DNA of 64,000 nucleotides, taken from positions 2,728,001-2,792,000 of the forward strand of contig NZ_CP024634.1 of assembly GCF_003711265.1 (NCBI RefSeq), in the 5' to 3' direction. A program made the translations under genes and the position numbers. Below, piece by piece: positions 34,906 to 43,535 of the stretch. The stretch's first letter is position 1. Every line of letters begins with the position of its first letter. Source of the stretch: Bathymodiolus thermophilus thioautotrophic gill symbiont (GTDB lineage Bacteria; Pseudomonadota; Gammaproteobacteria; PS1; Pseudothioglobaceae). A model generated the notes under the pieces. The model made no database searches. It saw nothing but the letters and a program-made list of their open reading frames with translations, and had not been told where the DNA came from.

Positions 34906-37437
34906 TTAAAGCGTACGCGCCCTTTCAATGCGCTCAAAGACTTCAATTTGGTCGCCTGCTACAACATCATAACCTGCAACACCAATGCCACATTCGGTAC
35001 CTGATTTAACTTCTTTAACATCGTCTTTAAAGCGTCTCAGTGATTCTAACTCACCTTCAAACACTACTATGCTATCACGCAATACACGAATTGGGCTGTC
35101 TTTTCTAACCACGCCTTCTTCAACCATACAACCAGCAATATCACCCAGTTTTTGTGATTTAAACACTTCTTTCACATTGGCAATACCAATAATATTTTCA
35201 CTTAATTCAGGACTAAGCAGTCCGCTCATAATCGCCCTTACATCATCAATTAAATTGTAGATGATTGAATAGTATTCAATTCGCACACCTTCATTATCAG
35301 CGGTCTTGCGTGCCATCGCATCAGCACGCACATTAAAACCAAGTACCAATGCACCTGAGGTGGCCGCTAAGTTAATGTCGGTATTGTTAATACCACCCAC
35401 GCCACTTAAAACAACTTTCACACGGACTTCATCAGTTGACAATTCTTCAAGTGCTTCAACCAATGCTTGTGCCGAGCCTCGCACATCAGATTTAAGCAAC
35501 ACATTGACGGTAGAAACATCGCCTTCTTCCATCTTTTGTAAAAAATTCTCCATCTTTAATGCTTGTTGCTTTTGTAGCACAGCCTCACGGTCACGCGCTT
35601 TTCTAAAATCGGCCACTTCTCGTGCTTTGCGTTCCGTTTCTACTACCAAAACTTCATCACCTGAATCTGGCACACCTGACAAACCAAGCACTTCAACTGG
35701 CATTGATGGTCCAGCTTCTTGTAAAACTTTGCCTTGGTCATTCACAATTTGTTTAACCTTGCCGTATTCTAAACCAGCAATCATAATGTCGCCTTTCTTT
35801 AAAGTGCCTGATTGCACAAGAATTGTGGTTACTTTGCCACGCCCTTTTTCAAGGCGTGCTTCTAATACGGTGCCTTGTGCTGGACCTTCAACAACTGCTG
35901 AGAATTCTGAGACTTCGGAAGTCAAGATAATGGCCTCTAAAAGCGCATCTACACCTTCGCCTGTGTGTGCTGATACACCTACCATTATCACATCGCCACC
36001 CCAATCTTCTGAGATAACTTCATGCAAAGAGAGTTCTTGTCTAACTTTATCAAGGTCTGCGCCTTCTTTGTCAATTTTGTTCACGGCAACAATAATTGGC
36101 ACGCCTGCTTTTTTTGCATGCTTAATTGACTCAATCGTTTGTGGCATCACGCCATCATCAGCTGCCACTACAAGAATAATAATATCGGTTGTACTTGCGC
36201 CACGAGAGCGCATTTTTGAAAACGCCGCATGTCCTGGGGTGTCAATGAAAACAATATCATTGCCATTTGAATGCACTTGGTAAGCACCAATGTGTTGAGT
36301 AATACCACCGGCCTCTCCGTCAACAACTTTTGCCTTGCGAATGTAGTCTAATAACGATGTTTTGCCGTGGTCAACATGACCCATAATCGTGACTACTGGT
36401 GGCCTAGGTGTCTCGTTACCAGTTGCTTTTGCTTTTTCAATAACAGCATCTTCAATGGTCTCTTCTTTACTGGCAACACCTGTATGTCCCATTTCTTCAA
36501 CCACTAAAAGTGCGGTGTCTTGATCAATAACATCGTTCAGCGTGACCATTACACCCATGCCCATCAATACTTTGAGGATTTCTCCAGCCTTGGTGGTCAT
36601 TTTTTGCGCCAAGTCAATGACTTTAATATTATCGGGCACAGCCACTTCACGAATCACCTTTTCAATCGGTTTTTGGAAGCCGTGTTGGGCTTGCTCTTCT
36701 TGAATTTTTTGACTAAGGCGAGTTCTGTCTTTCTTTTTTAATTTTCTGTTTGTTTTCTTGGCAACATGCAATTGTGTGCGTCCTGCTCCTGCTGTTGAAC
36801 TTGCATTGCGTAGTCGTTTTGGCTTCTTGGCGTCTTTTGAGGTGTCGCTTGCGGGTGTATTGGCAACTTTTTCGGTGCTTTTTTCCTTTTTCTCAGTAAC
36901 TTTTTCGGTGTTTTCTGTTTTTTTCTCAGTAACTTTTTCGGCGTTGTCTTCTTTTTTCTCGACAACTGCTTCAGGGTTGTTTGCTTTTTGCTTTGCTTGT
37001 ATTTGCTGTTGCTTTAAGTCTTCTGCTTCTTGCCTTTGTTTTTGAATCATTTCTTTGCGCTTGGCATCTTGTTCTGCTAGTTTTGCATCTGCATCACGCC
37101 CAGCTTCTAATGCTGCTTTTGCTGCTTGCACTGCTTGCATTTCTTCATTGCTATCTTGGGCGCTTTCAGAGGTCAATTTTTTAGCACGGGTTGCCTTAAC
37201 TCGAATCTTAATACTGCCATCCGTACTTGCACTTGTCTTTGCACTTGGTTGACGAGAAACAGATATACTAGATTTACTTGAACGCTTTGACAAATTGCTC
37301 ATTAAAACTTTGCGCTCATCTCCTGAAATATCAGAAGATGCGGTTTTACCTTCAATGCCAGCATTTGCTAAAATTGTAATAACTTCTTCTTCAGTCTTTT
37401 TCAGTAACTTAGAGAGTGATTGAACTGTATGTGCCAT
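34906..37437 (-). CDS. infB: Translation initiation factor IF-2
   Basis: GTPase that brings initiator tRNA to the 30S subunit. The 843 residues comprise an IF2 N-terminal module (1-52), a long Lys/Glu-rich linker and a second N-module (about 265-325, [19 protein letters not shown]). They are followed by the G domain with [44 protein letters not shown] and the C-terminal beta-barrels. Odd feature: the linker has a short tandem repeat of the type [11 protein letters not shown] / [11 protein letters not shown], which varies easily in copy number. It is the middle gene of the rimP-nusA-infB-rbfA-truB operon. Confidence 0.97.
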   Translation of the reverse strand: MAHTVQSLSKLLKKTEEEVITILANAGIEGKTASSDISGDERKVLMSNLSKRSSKSSISVSRQPSAKTSASTDGSIKIRVKATRAKKLTSESAQDSNEEMQAVQAAKAALEAGRDADAKLAEQDAKRKEMIQKQRQEAEDLKQQQIQAKQKANNPEAVVEKKEDNAEKVTEKKTENTEKVTEKKEKSTEKVANTPASDTSKDAKKPKRLRNASSTAGAGRTQLHVAKKTNRKLKKKDRTRLSQKIQEEQAQHGFQKPIEKVIREVAVPDNIKVIDLAQKMTTKAGEILKVLMGMGVMVTLNDVIDQDTALLVVEEMGHTGVASKEETIEDAVIEKAKATGNETPRPPVVTIMGHVDHGKTSLLDYIRKAKVVDGEAGGITQHIGAYQVHSNGNDIVFIDTPGHAAFSKMRSRGASTTDIIILVVAADDGVMPQTIESIKHAKKAGVPIIVAVNKIDKEGADLDKVRQELSLHEVISEDWGGDVIMVGVSAHTGEGVDALLEAIILTSEVSEFSAVVEGPAQGTVLEARLEKGRGKVTTILVQSGTLKKGDIMIAGLEYGKVKQIVNDQGKVLQEAGPSMPVEVLGLSGVPDSGDEVLVVETERKAREVADFRKARDREAVLQKQQALKMENFLQKMEEGDVSTVNVLLKSDVRGSAQALVEALEELSTDEVRVKVVLSGVGGINNTDINLAATSGALVLGFNVRADAMARKTADNEGVRIEYYSIIYNLIDDVRAIMSGLLSPELSENIIGIANVKEVFKSQKLGDIAGCMVEEGVVRKDSPIRVLRDSIVVFEGELESLRRFKDDVKEVKSGTECGIGVAGYDVVAGDQIEVFERIERARTL

Positions 37438-37482
37438 AGCGTTTGCCTTTATTTTATTTATTAAGAATTAGCGTTTAAAGAG

Positions 37483-38958
37483 TTACTTAAACCATCCTTC
37501 GTTTTCCCTTGCGGTCATAATCATAGCTGATGCCGCTTCTTTGTCCATCGTTTGAATGTCCAATAACTCATCAACTGATAACTCCGCCAAATCTTCTACT
37601 GTAGTAATTTCTGCTTCAATTAATGCCTGCACCAAATCCTCGCTAACGCCTTTAACGCTCATTAACAAGTCAGAAGATTCTGAATCACCTAAAGCTTGCA
37701 CAAGTTGCGCATCAGAAGCACGCTCTTGTAACTCTTCAACCATGGAAGCATCAAACTCTTCAATGTTTTCTAAACTACCGGTATCAGCATCAGCAATATC
37801 ATCAATGTTGACAAAGCCTTCGTCAATTAATACGCCTGCCACTTCAGAATCAACGCCTAATTGTTCGGCTAACTTATCGCTAATTTTTTGATTCTCTTCC
37901 ACTTGTTTATCGTTAGATTCACTCGTGGACATTACATTTAACTTCCAGCCAGTAAGGCGTGATGCCAATTTAATATTTTGACCACCACGACCAATTGCTA
38001 ATGCCAATTGATCTTCTTCAACGGCAATGTCCATTGAATTTTTATCTTCATCAATCACAATAGAGCTGACTTCTGCTGGCGCCATGGCGTTAATCACATA
38101 TTGCGCAGGATCTTCATCCCATAAAATAACATCTACACGCTCGCCATTCAATTCATTTGATACCGCTTGCACGCGTGCACCACGCATACCAATACATGAG
38201 CCGATTGGATCTAGGCGCTTGTCTTTGGTTTTTACTGACAACTTTGAGCGTAAACCAGGGTCACGGCTAGCGCCCATAATTTCAATAACGCCCTCAGAAA
38301 TCTCTGGCACTTCCATCTCAAACAATTCAATCATCATTTCAGGTACAGTGCGACTTAGGAAAATCTGTGCGCCTCGTGGACTTGATTTCACTTCTTTAAT
38401 ATAAGCTTTTAAACGGTCATTCTTACGAATAGATTCGTTTGGAATTAAATCAAATTTAGAAATCATTCCATCAGCACCACCCATATCAACATAAGCATTA
38501 CCACGATCAACACGCTTCACAGTTACCATAATAACTTCGCCTACACGCTTAGTGTAATCTGCAACAATTACTTCTCTTTCTGCTTCGCGCATCTTTTGAA
38601 TAATAACTTGCTTAACAATTTGTGCGGCAATGCGGCCAAACTCTTCGGTTTTCATTGGTTCGCGTACAAAATCATCCACATCTACGCCATTTGCATCCTT
38701 GGCATGAATGTGTAATGCTGCATCAAACTCAGTGCCGTCATCATCCACAAAATTATCGCCATCTACAATAACCATCCACTGTCTAAAGGTGGAAAAATCA
38801 CCCGTTTTTCTGTCGATTTTAACATGAGCATCAATATCATGGCGTTTTTTAGTTGCAACCGCCATTGCTTCTTCTAACGCTTCAAAAACATCCTCTTTAG
38901 AGATGTTCTTTTCGTTAGAAATTGCCTCAACCATTAAAAATAATTCTTTACTTTCCAC
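37483..38958 (-). CDS. nusA: Transcription termination/antitermination factor NusA
   Basis: RNA-polymerase-binding elongation factor for pausing, termination and antitermination, 491 residues. An N-terminal RNAP-binding domain (1-125) is followed by an S1 domain (about 135-200, GEVIMVTVKRVDRGNAYVDM). The KH1 and KH2 domains carry DPIGSCIGMRGARVQAVSNEL and EDQLALAIGRGGQNIKLASRL. Two C-terminal acidic repeats (about 365-490) follow, of the type that contacts the alpha subunit and NusG in E. coli. It lies ten bases after rimP and 45 bases before infB. Full length and intact. Confidence 0.97.
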   Translation of the reverse strand: MESKELFLMVEAISNEKNISKEDVFEALEEAMAVATKKRHDIDAHVKIDRKTGDFSTFRQWMVIVDGDNFVDDDGTEFDAALHIHAKDANGVDVDDFVREPMKTEEFGRIAAQIVKQVIIQKMREAEREVIVADYTKRVGEVIMVTVKRVDRGNAYVDMGGADGMISKFDLIPNESIRKNDRLKAYIKEVKSSPRGAQIFLSRTVPEMMIELFEMEVPEISEGVIEIMGASRDPGLRSKLSVKTKDKRLDPIGSCIGMRGARVQAVSNELNGERVDVILWDEDPAQYVINAMAPAEVSSIVIDEDKNSMDIAVEEDQLALAIGRGGQNIKLASRLTGWKLNVMSTSESNDKQVEENQKISDKLAEQLGVDSEVAGVLIDEGFVNIDDIADADTGSLENIEEFDASMVEELQERASDAQLVQALGDSESSDLLMSVKGVSEDLVQALIEAEITTVEDLAELSVDELLDIQTMDKEAASAMIMTARENEGWFK

Positions 38959-38967
38959 TTTATTCTC

Positions 38968-39429
38968 CTAAAAATGCGCTATTAAATTCGCTTTCTCAAT
39001 TAAATCAATATCCAATTTATGACTACCTATATTCGTCATTAACTCTATGCTGTTGTCCTTTTCACTCACACTACCGATAACACCCTTAAATTTCCTTTGA
39101 CCGTTGATCGGCCTTAATAACCTCAAAGCAATATCGCTGCCTAAAAATCTCTGGTAATGTCTAATATGAAACAACGGTCGTTCAATACCGGGTGAAGATA
39201 CTTCTAGATTATACGGCATTGTAATCGGATCTTCCACATCAAAAACACTACTTAACTGACGCGACACCGTTTCACAATCACTCAACCCGATACCTTGTTC
39301 TGAATCAATATAAACCCTCAAGATGCTGTGCTTACCACTGGCAACATACTCAATGCCCACCAATTCATAACCCATATCTTCAATTACTGGCTGAATTAGT
39401 ACTTCGATCTTATCCGTAATTTTTGCCAT
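38968..39429 (-). CDS. rimP: Ribosome maturation factor RimP
   Basis: Assembly factor for the 30S subunit, 153 residues. Family signatures: IQPVIEDMGYELVGIEYV, LRVYIDSEQGIGLSDCETVSRQLSSVFD, the YNLEVSSPGIERPLF block and a C-terminal SH3-like domain (GSVSEKDNSIELMTN). It is the first protein gene of the rimP-nusA-infB operon and follows tRNA-fMet and its terminator. The initiator tRNA gene next to rimP is the conserved metY-rimP arrangement of gammaproteobacteria. Confidence 0.94.
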   Translation of the reverse strand: MAKITDKIEVLIQPVIEDMGYELVGIEYVASGKHSILRVYIDSEQGIGLSDCETVSRQLSSVFDVEDPITMPYNLEVSSPGIERPLFHIRHYQRFLGSDIALRLLRPINGQRKFKGVIGSVSEKDNSIELMTNIGSHKLDIDLIEKANLIAHF

Positions 39430-39454
39430 ATTTTAAAACAAACCTTCAATAAAA

Positions 39455-39474
39455 ACCCCCCTAAAAAGGGGGGT
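39455..39474 (-). terminator. Rho-independent terminator after tRNA-fMet
   Basis: On the minus strand ACCCCCC, six bases (mostly T), then GGGGGGT form a strong GC stem followed by TTTTTA. It lies between the tRNA-fMet gene and rimP, so it could end the tRNA transcript or attenuate read-through into the rimP operon. Confidence 0.8.
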
Positions 39475-39484
39475 CGTGATTATT

Positions 39485-39561
<77 letters not shown>

Positions 39562-39676
39562 CTAAAGAGAACGGATTATACACTAATATAATACTATGTC
39601 CACCCTAATCCAAATATAGAAATTAAAAATGCAGAAAACCTAGTTGGCATAATAGTTTCAAGCAAAAAATCACTTT

Positions 39677-39796
39677 GCCCAATAGGAACGGGGCAATTTA
39701 ATGTCTTGATAGTTTGTTCCTTTAAGTGTATAAATGTGATATTAAAAGCGTGAACTATCGCCGTGGTAGACTTGTTTTTCCTTTGATTTGTTATCA
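39677..39796 (-). repeat. attC-like site after the DUF5655-like cassette
   Basis: Read on the minus strand it begins TGATAAC, overlapping the stop of the preceding gene, and ends ATTGGGC, one base from the GTTRRRY consensus. The 120-bp interior shares TTAAAGGAACAAACTATCAAG with the site at 42055-42187 (AAAGAACCAAACTATCAAG), so the two belong to one attC subfamily. Confidence 0.6.
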
Positions 39797-40705
39797 TTTA
39801 AATATATATGATTGTTTAATTAAACTTAATATATATTCAAAATCATTATCGTTTGTAATTTTTATTTGATAATCTCCATTACCCATTTTTCCAATATTTG
39901 ACACATCTCTAGTTATTTCTTTTGGATCATTCAAAATGCCTTGTCCTAAATTTATTGTTATCTTTATAGATTTTGAAAGTATTTCAAAATCTGTTACATT
40001 TGCAGAGTTTTTAATAAATGAAATATAAAATTTATTTGGTTTAATTTCAATATTATCAAAATTTAAAATTGACACTTTAAATTTTTCATATAATTCTTTA
40101 ATTTCATCATTTGCTTTTGATAGCGTATCATCTTCTGTATATACTTTTATTTCTTTGCTTACAGTATTTATAGTATCATTTTCTTTTGAAATTGTTTTTA
40201 TACTTTCTTCTGCACCATCTGTTTGTATCTGTCCGTATGATGCCGTTTGATTTGTATATTTTTTAATTTCCCATAATTCAATTGGTAAATCTTTAAAATT
40301 TATAGCTTCTCTTTGGTAAGTTGTAAATGATGGAGATATAAACATAACTCTTGATTGTGACCAATCAACATCATTTCGTTTTAATGTGTGTTTTGTATTT
40401 TCATTATATTCTAAAATAAAATCTGCTTTATTATTTAACATTAATGCTAAATAAGCATATCCTTGGTCTATTACGCTAAAATTTTTATCTCGTTTGTATT
40501 CTATAATTACAAATGAATTTAATTTTTTATCAAATGCTAATGAATCAATTCTAAATTTATTTAGTGAAAATTCAGATTTTATAAAATCTAGTCCAAATAC
40601 CATTGATAAATTATCTTCAGTTAATTTCTGAATATCTTTTTCAAGTTTAAATTTTTCTTCTTTTATATAGTTTAATTTATCTTTGTTTATTTCAAATAAT
40701 GCCAT
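39794..40705 (-). CDS. Cassette-borne protein with PD-(D/E)XK-like N-terminus (DUF5655-type)
   Basis: A 303-residue protein and the most AT-rich gene of the region. The N-terminal half (FRIDSLAFDKKLNSFVIIEYKRDKN, read in pieces) shows an Asp followed by an Glu-X-Lys (IEYKR), the signature of a restriction-endonuclease-like fold. DWSQSRVMFISPSFTTYQ and LPIELWEIKKY continue the pattern. The C-terminal part (about 185-300) resembles the DUF5655 module. A role in nucleic-acid binding or cleavage is possible but not shown. It is the last ORF of the cassette array in transcription order, and its stop overlaps an attC-like site. Confidence 0.65.
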   Translation of the reverse strand: MALFEINKDKLNYIKEEKFKLEKDIQKLTEDNLSMVFGLDFIKSEFSLNKFRIDSLAFDKKLNSFVIIEYKRDKNFSVIDQGYAYLALMLNNKADFILEYNENTKHTLKRNDVDWSQSRVMFISPSFTTYQREAINFKDLPIELWEIKKYTNQTASYGQIQTDGAEESIKTISKENDTINTVSKEIKVYTEDDTLSKANDEIKELYEKFKVSILNFDNIEIKPNKFYISFIKNSANVTDFEILSKSIKITINLGQGILNDPKEITRDVSNIGKMGNGDYQIKITNDNDFEYILSLIKQSYIFK

Positions 40706-40733
40706 TTTACTTCCTATTTCTTATGATAATGTC

Positions 40734-40836
40734 AGTAATAACTGGAATTTTGGAGTGGCGTTTGAACTGTGCTAGGGCTTTTTAGCACAACTCAAACACC
40801 GCGGAAAAATGTCCGTGTTGATTGCTTTTGTTATGT
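40734..40836 (-). repeat. Possible degenerate attC site or non-coding cassette end
   Basis: On the minus strand it runs from ACATAAC to GTTATTA, with a strong internal hairpin: GTTTGAGTTGTGCTA pairs with TAGCACAGTTCAAAC. The outer arms do not pair well, so the site may be degenerate. Together with the site at 40912 it encloses only about 75 bases, suggesting a non-coding cassette between two attC sites. Confidence 0.4.
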
Positions 40837-40911
40837 GTTTTTTCTTATTATATCTTTAATAGCTTAGGTGGCTTTATGAGTCATTGTCACCTGCTGGCAT
40901 TCATTTTTTTC

Positions 40912-40988
40912 AATTAACCCAGTTTGCAACTTTAAAGGGTGGCATTCCCTTTAACTTTGACTCCTTATTTTGGAATAATTTGTTAGAA
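40912..40988 (-). repeat. attC-like site after the cassette lipoprotein gene
   Basis: On the minus strand TTCTAAC opens and GTTAATT closes a 77-base palindrome with inner arms AAAGTTAAAGGGAATG and CCACCCTTTAAAGTT. The outer boxes deviate by one or two bases from RYYYAAC and GTTRRRY. Confidence 0.55.
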
Positions 40989-40995
40989 TATTTTT

Positions 40996-41532
40996 TCACT
41001 TTATTTTCACAAACCTAACATGTTGAACAGTATATATGGCAAATGGAATAATAAGAATAGCGATGCCTATGGCGGCGCCACTATTAACATATTTGCCATT
41101 TCCTAATGTATCTATTCCTACAGTAATATCGTGATATTCTATCCCAATCGCAATATCATTTATTATTGAAAATCCACTTCTTAAATTAATCTTTCCAGAG
41201 TCAATATTAAAATCTTTGCCTTTTATGAAAATTTGCTTCTTTACTATGGATTGACCTTGCATAGCCTCTACTTGCAATTCATTTGAGTTTAAAGCCTTAA
41301 TAACAATTTCGCTAATCAATTTATGGTTAAGTAGCCTATCATTAGCCCAAACAACTCTAGACAAATGCACACCTATTTCGTCCCCAGTATCACCTTTGTT
41401 AAGATAAGTACCGTTTAAATCTTCAATTTTTCTTATTTTCTGAAAATCTTTATTGTTTATCGGTGCAGTAAAACATCCGGCAATACTTACAATAAATATT
41501 ATGGCTATAAATTTAATAAACTTATTTTTCAT
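40996..41532 (-). CDS. Cassette-borne putative lipoprotein
   Basis: A 178-residue predicted lipoprotein with signal peptide FIKFIAIIFIVSIAGCF, lipobox IAGC near residue 20. The mature part is beta-rich and contains DLNGTYLNKGDTGDEIGVHLS, ISEIVIKALNSNELQVEAM and a hydrophobic stretch near the C-terminus (GAAIGIAILIIPFAIYTVQ). I do not recognise a family. The opening resembles small outer-membrane lipoproteins found in integron cassettes. It is AT-rich like its neighbour and is bounded by attC-like sites on both sides, marking it as a single-gene cassette. Confidence 0.6.
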   Translation of the reverse strand: MKNKFIKFIAIIFIVSIAGCFTAPINNKDFQKIRKIEDLNGTYLNKGDTGDEIGVHLSRVVWANDRLLNHKLISEIVIKALNSNELQVEAMQGQSIVKKQIFIKGKDFNIDSGKINLRSGFSIINDIAIGIEYHDITVGIDTLGNGKYVNSGAAIGIAILIIPFAIYTVQHVRFVKIK

Positions 41533-41537
41533 TTTGT

Positions 41538-41634
41538 GTTCTAATGCTTAAAGGTAGTAACAGTTTAAAGGGATGCGTTTTTGCGCAAGCAAAAAGGGGT
41601 GCTTTGAACTGTCCACTAGATTTTTTTGTTAGGC
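41538..41634 (-). repeat. attC site after the DUF2703 cassette
   Basis: On the minus strand the site opens with a perfect GCCTAAC that includes the stop codon of the DUF2703 gene. It contains long complementary arms (GGACAGTTCAAAGCACCCC against GGGATGCGTTT and AAACTGTTAC on the other side) and closes near ATTAGAA, one base from consensus. Confidence 0.7.
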
Positions 41635-42027
41635 AACTTTTCCACAGCATTGAGTAATTACACATGCTGTTTGGCGTATAAGGGACGAAGGAATTTCTTC
41701 ATATATATTTCCATCAAACTCAACAGTGCGACAAGATGTTGATGAATCACCTGTAAACTCACAACATGATTGACAATGACTTTCTGATGCTTTTGCTTCT
41801 GGCAAAATATCCTCAATTGCCTTGCCATTAAATAGGATTATGTTTGATTCTGGTATTTCATGCTCAGATAATTTTGTTTCTTTAAATTTTACTTCCCATC
41901 CACATGGTTCGCATTCCACAGCAAGTTTTTCGATGACCTCTTGAAGTGCCTCTCCAGTATCTGAGCAACGGATACAAGTATTACCAGATTTTTCTAGGTG
42001 CTTCCATTCAATTTCAAGTCTATTCAT
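41629..42027 (-). CDS. DUF2703 family cysteine-rich protein (cassette)
   Basis: A 132-residue cytoplasmic protein of the DUF2703 type. It opens LEIEWKHLEKSGNTCIRCSDTG, read in two parts, followed by a thioredoxin-like region (VKFKETKLSEHEIPESNIILFNG, also in parts) and a Cys cluster HCQSCCEFTG with CRTVEFDG. Ten or more Cys residues point to metal or redox chemistry; family members occur near metal-resistance and redox genes. The ATG at 42027 follows a GGGGG ribosome binding site and is preferred over a TTG twelve bases earlier. Its stop codon TAA is part of the GCCTAAC box of the attC site. Confidence 0.72.
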   Translation of the reverse strand: MNRLEIEWKHLEKSGNTCIRCSDTGEALQEVIEKLAVECEPCGWEVKFKETKLSEHEIPESNIILFNGKAIEDILPEAKASESHCQSCCEFTGDSSTSCRTVEFDGNIYEEIPSSLIRQTACVITQCCGKVA

Positions 42028-42054
42028 TTTTTCCCCCAATGATTACTTATGATT

Positions 42055-42187
42055 GCCCAACAACGGTCTTGAGAGGCGGGACGATTTAACAACTTGATAG
42101 TTTGGTTCTTTAGTTTTCTTTATGCGACACTTAAAAGCCAAAAAAATCCACAGTGTAACCGTGCTCCTCTCCTGATAATTATTATCT
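42055..42187 (-). repeat. attC site after the methyltransferase cassette
   Basis: On the minus strand it closes with a perfect GTTGGGC (GTTRRRY) and contains the arms AGGAGAGGAGCACGG and CCGCCTCTCAAGACCG. It shares an internal block with the site at 39677-39796. The opening box (AGATAAT) is weak. Confidence 0.65.
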
Positions 42188-42763
42188 TTACTTTTTAGTG
42201 CAAATTATAATACCTGTTGACCAATTTAATTTTACACAATTAAAATCTTCTCTATTTTCTAAATATTGAATTAAATTATCAGCCTTAATATTATGACCTT
42301 CAGGCCAATTTTCTTGTGGCAGCATATCATCAATTAAATATATTCCCCCGCCTTTTAATAAATTTAATAGCTCTTCAAGATAATTATATTTTCCTGGCCA
42401 AGTATCTGCAAATATAAAATCTATTGAATTTGGCTCTGTTCTTAAAATCAAATCTTCACCATTTTCAATAAAAAACTCTACTCTTTTATCATCTTGCAAA
42501 TATTGCTTTGCAATATTGACTAAGTTTTCATCATTATCTACAGTTTGTAATGTTGAATTATTATCCATACCAGCTAATAACCATACAGTGGATAGCCCAC
42601 TCCCTGTTCCCAGTTCTAATATTTTACTATTTGGTTTTGATGCAACCAAAGTGGTTAATAACGAACCTAATTTATCATCTGATAATTGATCAAATCCTGC
42701 TTGTTTTGTTTGTTGCATTATTTCATAAAAATATTTTGGATATTTTGTCACCTTGTCTTGCAT
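42188..42763 (-). CDS. Class I SAM-dependent methyltransferase (cassette)
   Basis: A 191-residue Rossmann-fold methyltransferase. The SAM site is KILELGTGSGLSTVWLL, the acidic end of strand beta-2 is TLQTVDNDENLV, and the later motif SIDFIFADTWPGKY carries an Asp typical of O-methyltransferases. GGIYLIDDMLPQENWPEGH follows. The order resembles the caffeoyl-CoA O-methyltransferase-like group, but the substrate is unknown. It is flanked by attC-like sites on both sides. As a cassette gene it may be a resistance or modification enzyme, which is speculation. Confidence 0.8.
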   Translation of the reverse strand: MQDKVTKYPKYFYEIMQQTKQAGFDQLSDDKLGSLLTTLVASKPNSKILELGTGSGLSTVWLLAGMDNNSTLQTVDNDENLVNIAKQYLQDDKRVEFFIENGEDLILRTEPNSIDFIFADTWPGKYNYLEELLNLLKGGGIYLIDDMLPQENWPEGHNIKADNLIQYLENREDFNCVKLNWSTGIIICTKK

Positions 42764-42781
42764 GTTTATTTTTCCCTTTTA

Positions 42782-42870
42782 AGATAACGCTTTGCACAAT
42801 CTGACAGTTTTACAAATCGTAACATAGTGAAGTAGCGTATAAAGCCAGTCAGAGTTTATGCGCTTATTAG
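42782..42870 (-). repeat. attC-like site after the GyrI-like cassette
   Basis: On the minus strand complementary arms GCGCATAAACTCTGAC and GTCAGATTGTGC enclose a roughly 45-base loop. The closing box is GTTATCT, the form with A-T instead of two purines. The site follows the stop codon of the GyrI-like gene within ten bases. Confidence 0.5.
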
Positions 42871-42878
42871 TCCGTCGG

Positions 42879-43340
42879 CTACAATAATGGTAGATAAACA
42901 TCTGTAATCATGTCTTGTTCTTGAATGTCTTTGCCTACATTTACATAGTGAAAAAACACAGGGTAATCGCGTAGTTTCTCACCACTTTGAGGTAGCCATT
43001 GCTCATATAGATAAGCCACTGCTGTAACATTATTTCTTGAACCTATGTGGCGTATCACAGCGCAACGACCTGCAGGGATTACTTTATTTATAACTCCTTG
43101 AGAATTTGGTGGAACATCTCGATTTGTAGAAATGCAAAGATCTACCCGATATTCATCAGGAGGCGTAGTTTCAGGGTTATTGTAATGAACACCATAACTT
43201 TTATGCTTTTCAGGTGGCAATTTATTTTCAATACGCCATGCAATTAACTTTTTAATTGATTCATGCTTAAGCACAGGTGAGCCATGATGTTCTAAAACAG
43301 CTACTTTTGTTGCTGGAAAATTAACGATTTTTACCTCCAT
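42879..43340 (-). CDS. GyrI-like small-molecule-binding protein (cassette)
   Basis: A 153-residue protein of the GyrI-like / AraC effector-binding (SOUL-type) fold. Recognisable parts are VKIVNFPATKVAVLEHHGSP, the YGVHYNNPETTPPDEYRVDL block, IPAGRCAVIRHIGSRNNV and the closing YLYEQWLPQSGEKLRDYPVF. Stand-alone members bind hydrophobic small molecules or, in E. coli SbmC, protect gyrase from toxins such as microcin B17. A protective or sensor role is plausible here but unproven. It is a single-gene cassette between attC sites at 42782 and 43373. Confidence 0.82.
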   Translation of the reverse strand: MEVKIVNFPATKVAVLEHHGSPVLKHESIKKLIAWRIENKLPPEKHKSYGVHYNNPETTPPDEYRVDLCISTNRDVPPNSQGVINKVIPAGRCAVIRHIGSRNNVTAVAYLYEQWLPQSGEKLRDYPVFFHYVNVGKDIQEQDMITDVYLPLL

Positions 43341-43372
43341 TTATTTAAACCTCCTGATGATTTATTGTATTG

Positions 43373-43429
43373 GTCTAACACTTGAATTCAGCCGACGCAT
43401 TGGCGGTCGGCTGGAATGATTTGTTAGGT
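43373..43429 (-). repeat. Canonical 57-bp attC site after the DUF4238 cassette
   Basis: On the minus strand it reads ACCTAAC (RYYYAAC), then arm AATCATTCCAGCCGAC, a short loop CGCCAATGC, arm GTCGGCTGAATTCAAG and finally GTTAGAC (GTTRRRY). The arms pair with unpaired bases in the manner of integron attC hairpins. A near copy is at 45699-45755. Confidence 0.88.
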
Positions 43430-43505
43430 GCTTTTACAACCATAAGTTATTGTTTTTAAATATAATTTACTAAATAAAAGGGTGGCGCCCCCTTGTTTCT
43501 TATTA
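43430..43505. repeat. Cassette tail block, first copy
   Basis: About 75 bases next to the attC at 43373 (AAGTTATTGTTTTTAAATAT, then AATTTACTAAATAAAAGGGT) recur nearly unchanged at 45756-45828 beside the sister attC. The block is the untranslated 3' tail of the DUF4238 cassette. Confidence 0.8.
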
Positions 43506-43535
43506 CCCCCCCTTATTCACTAGTGCATGCGATTA

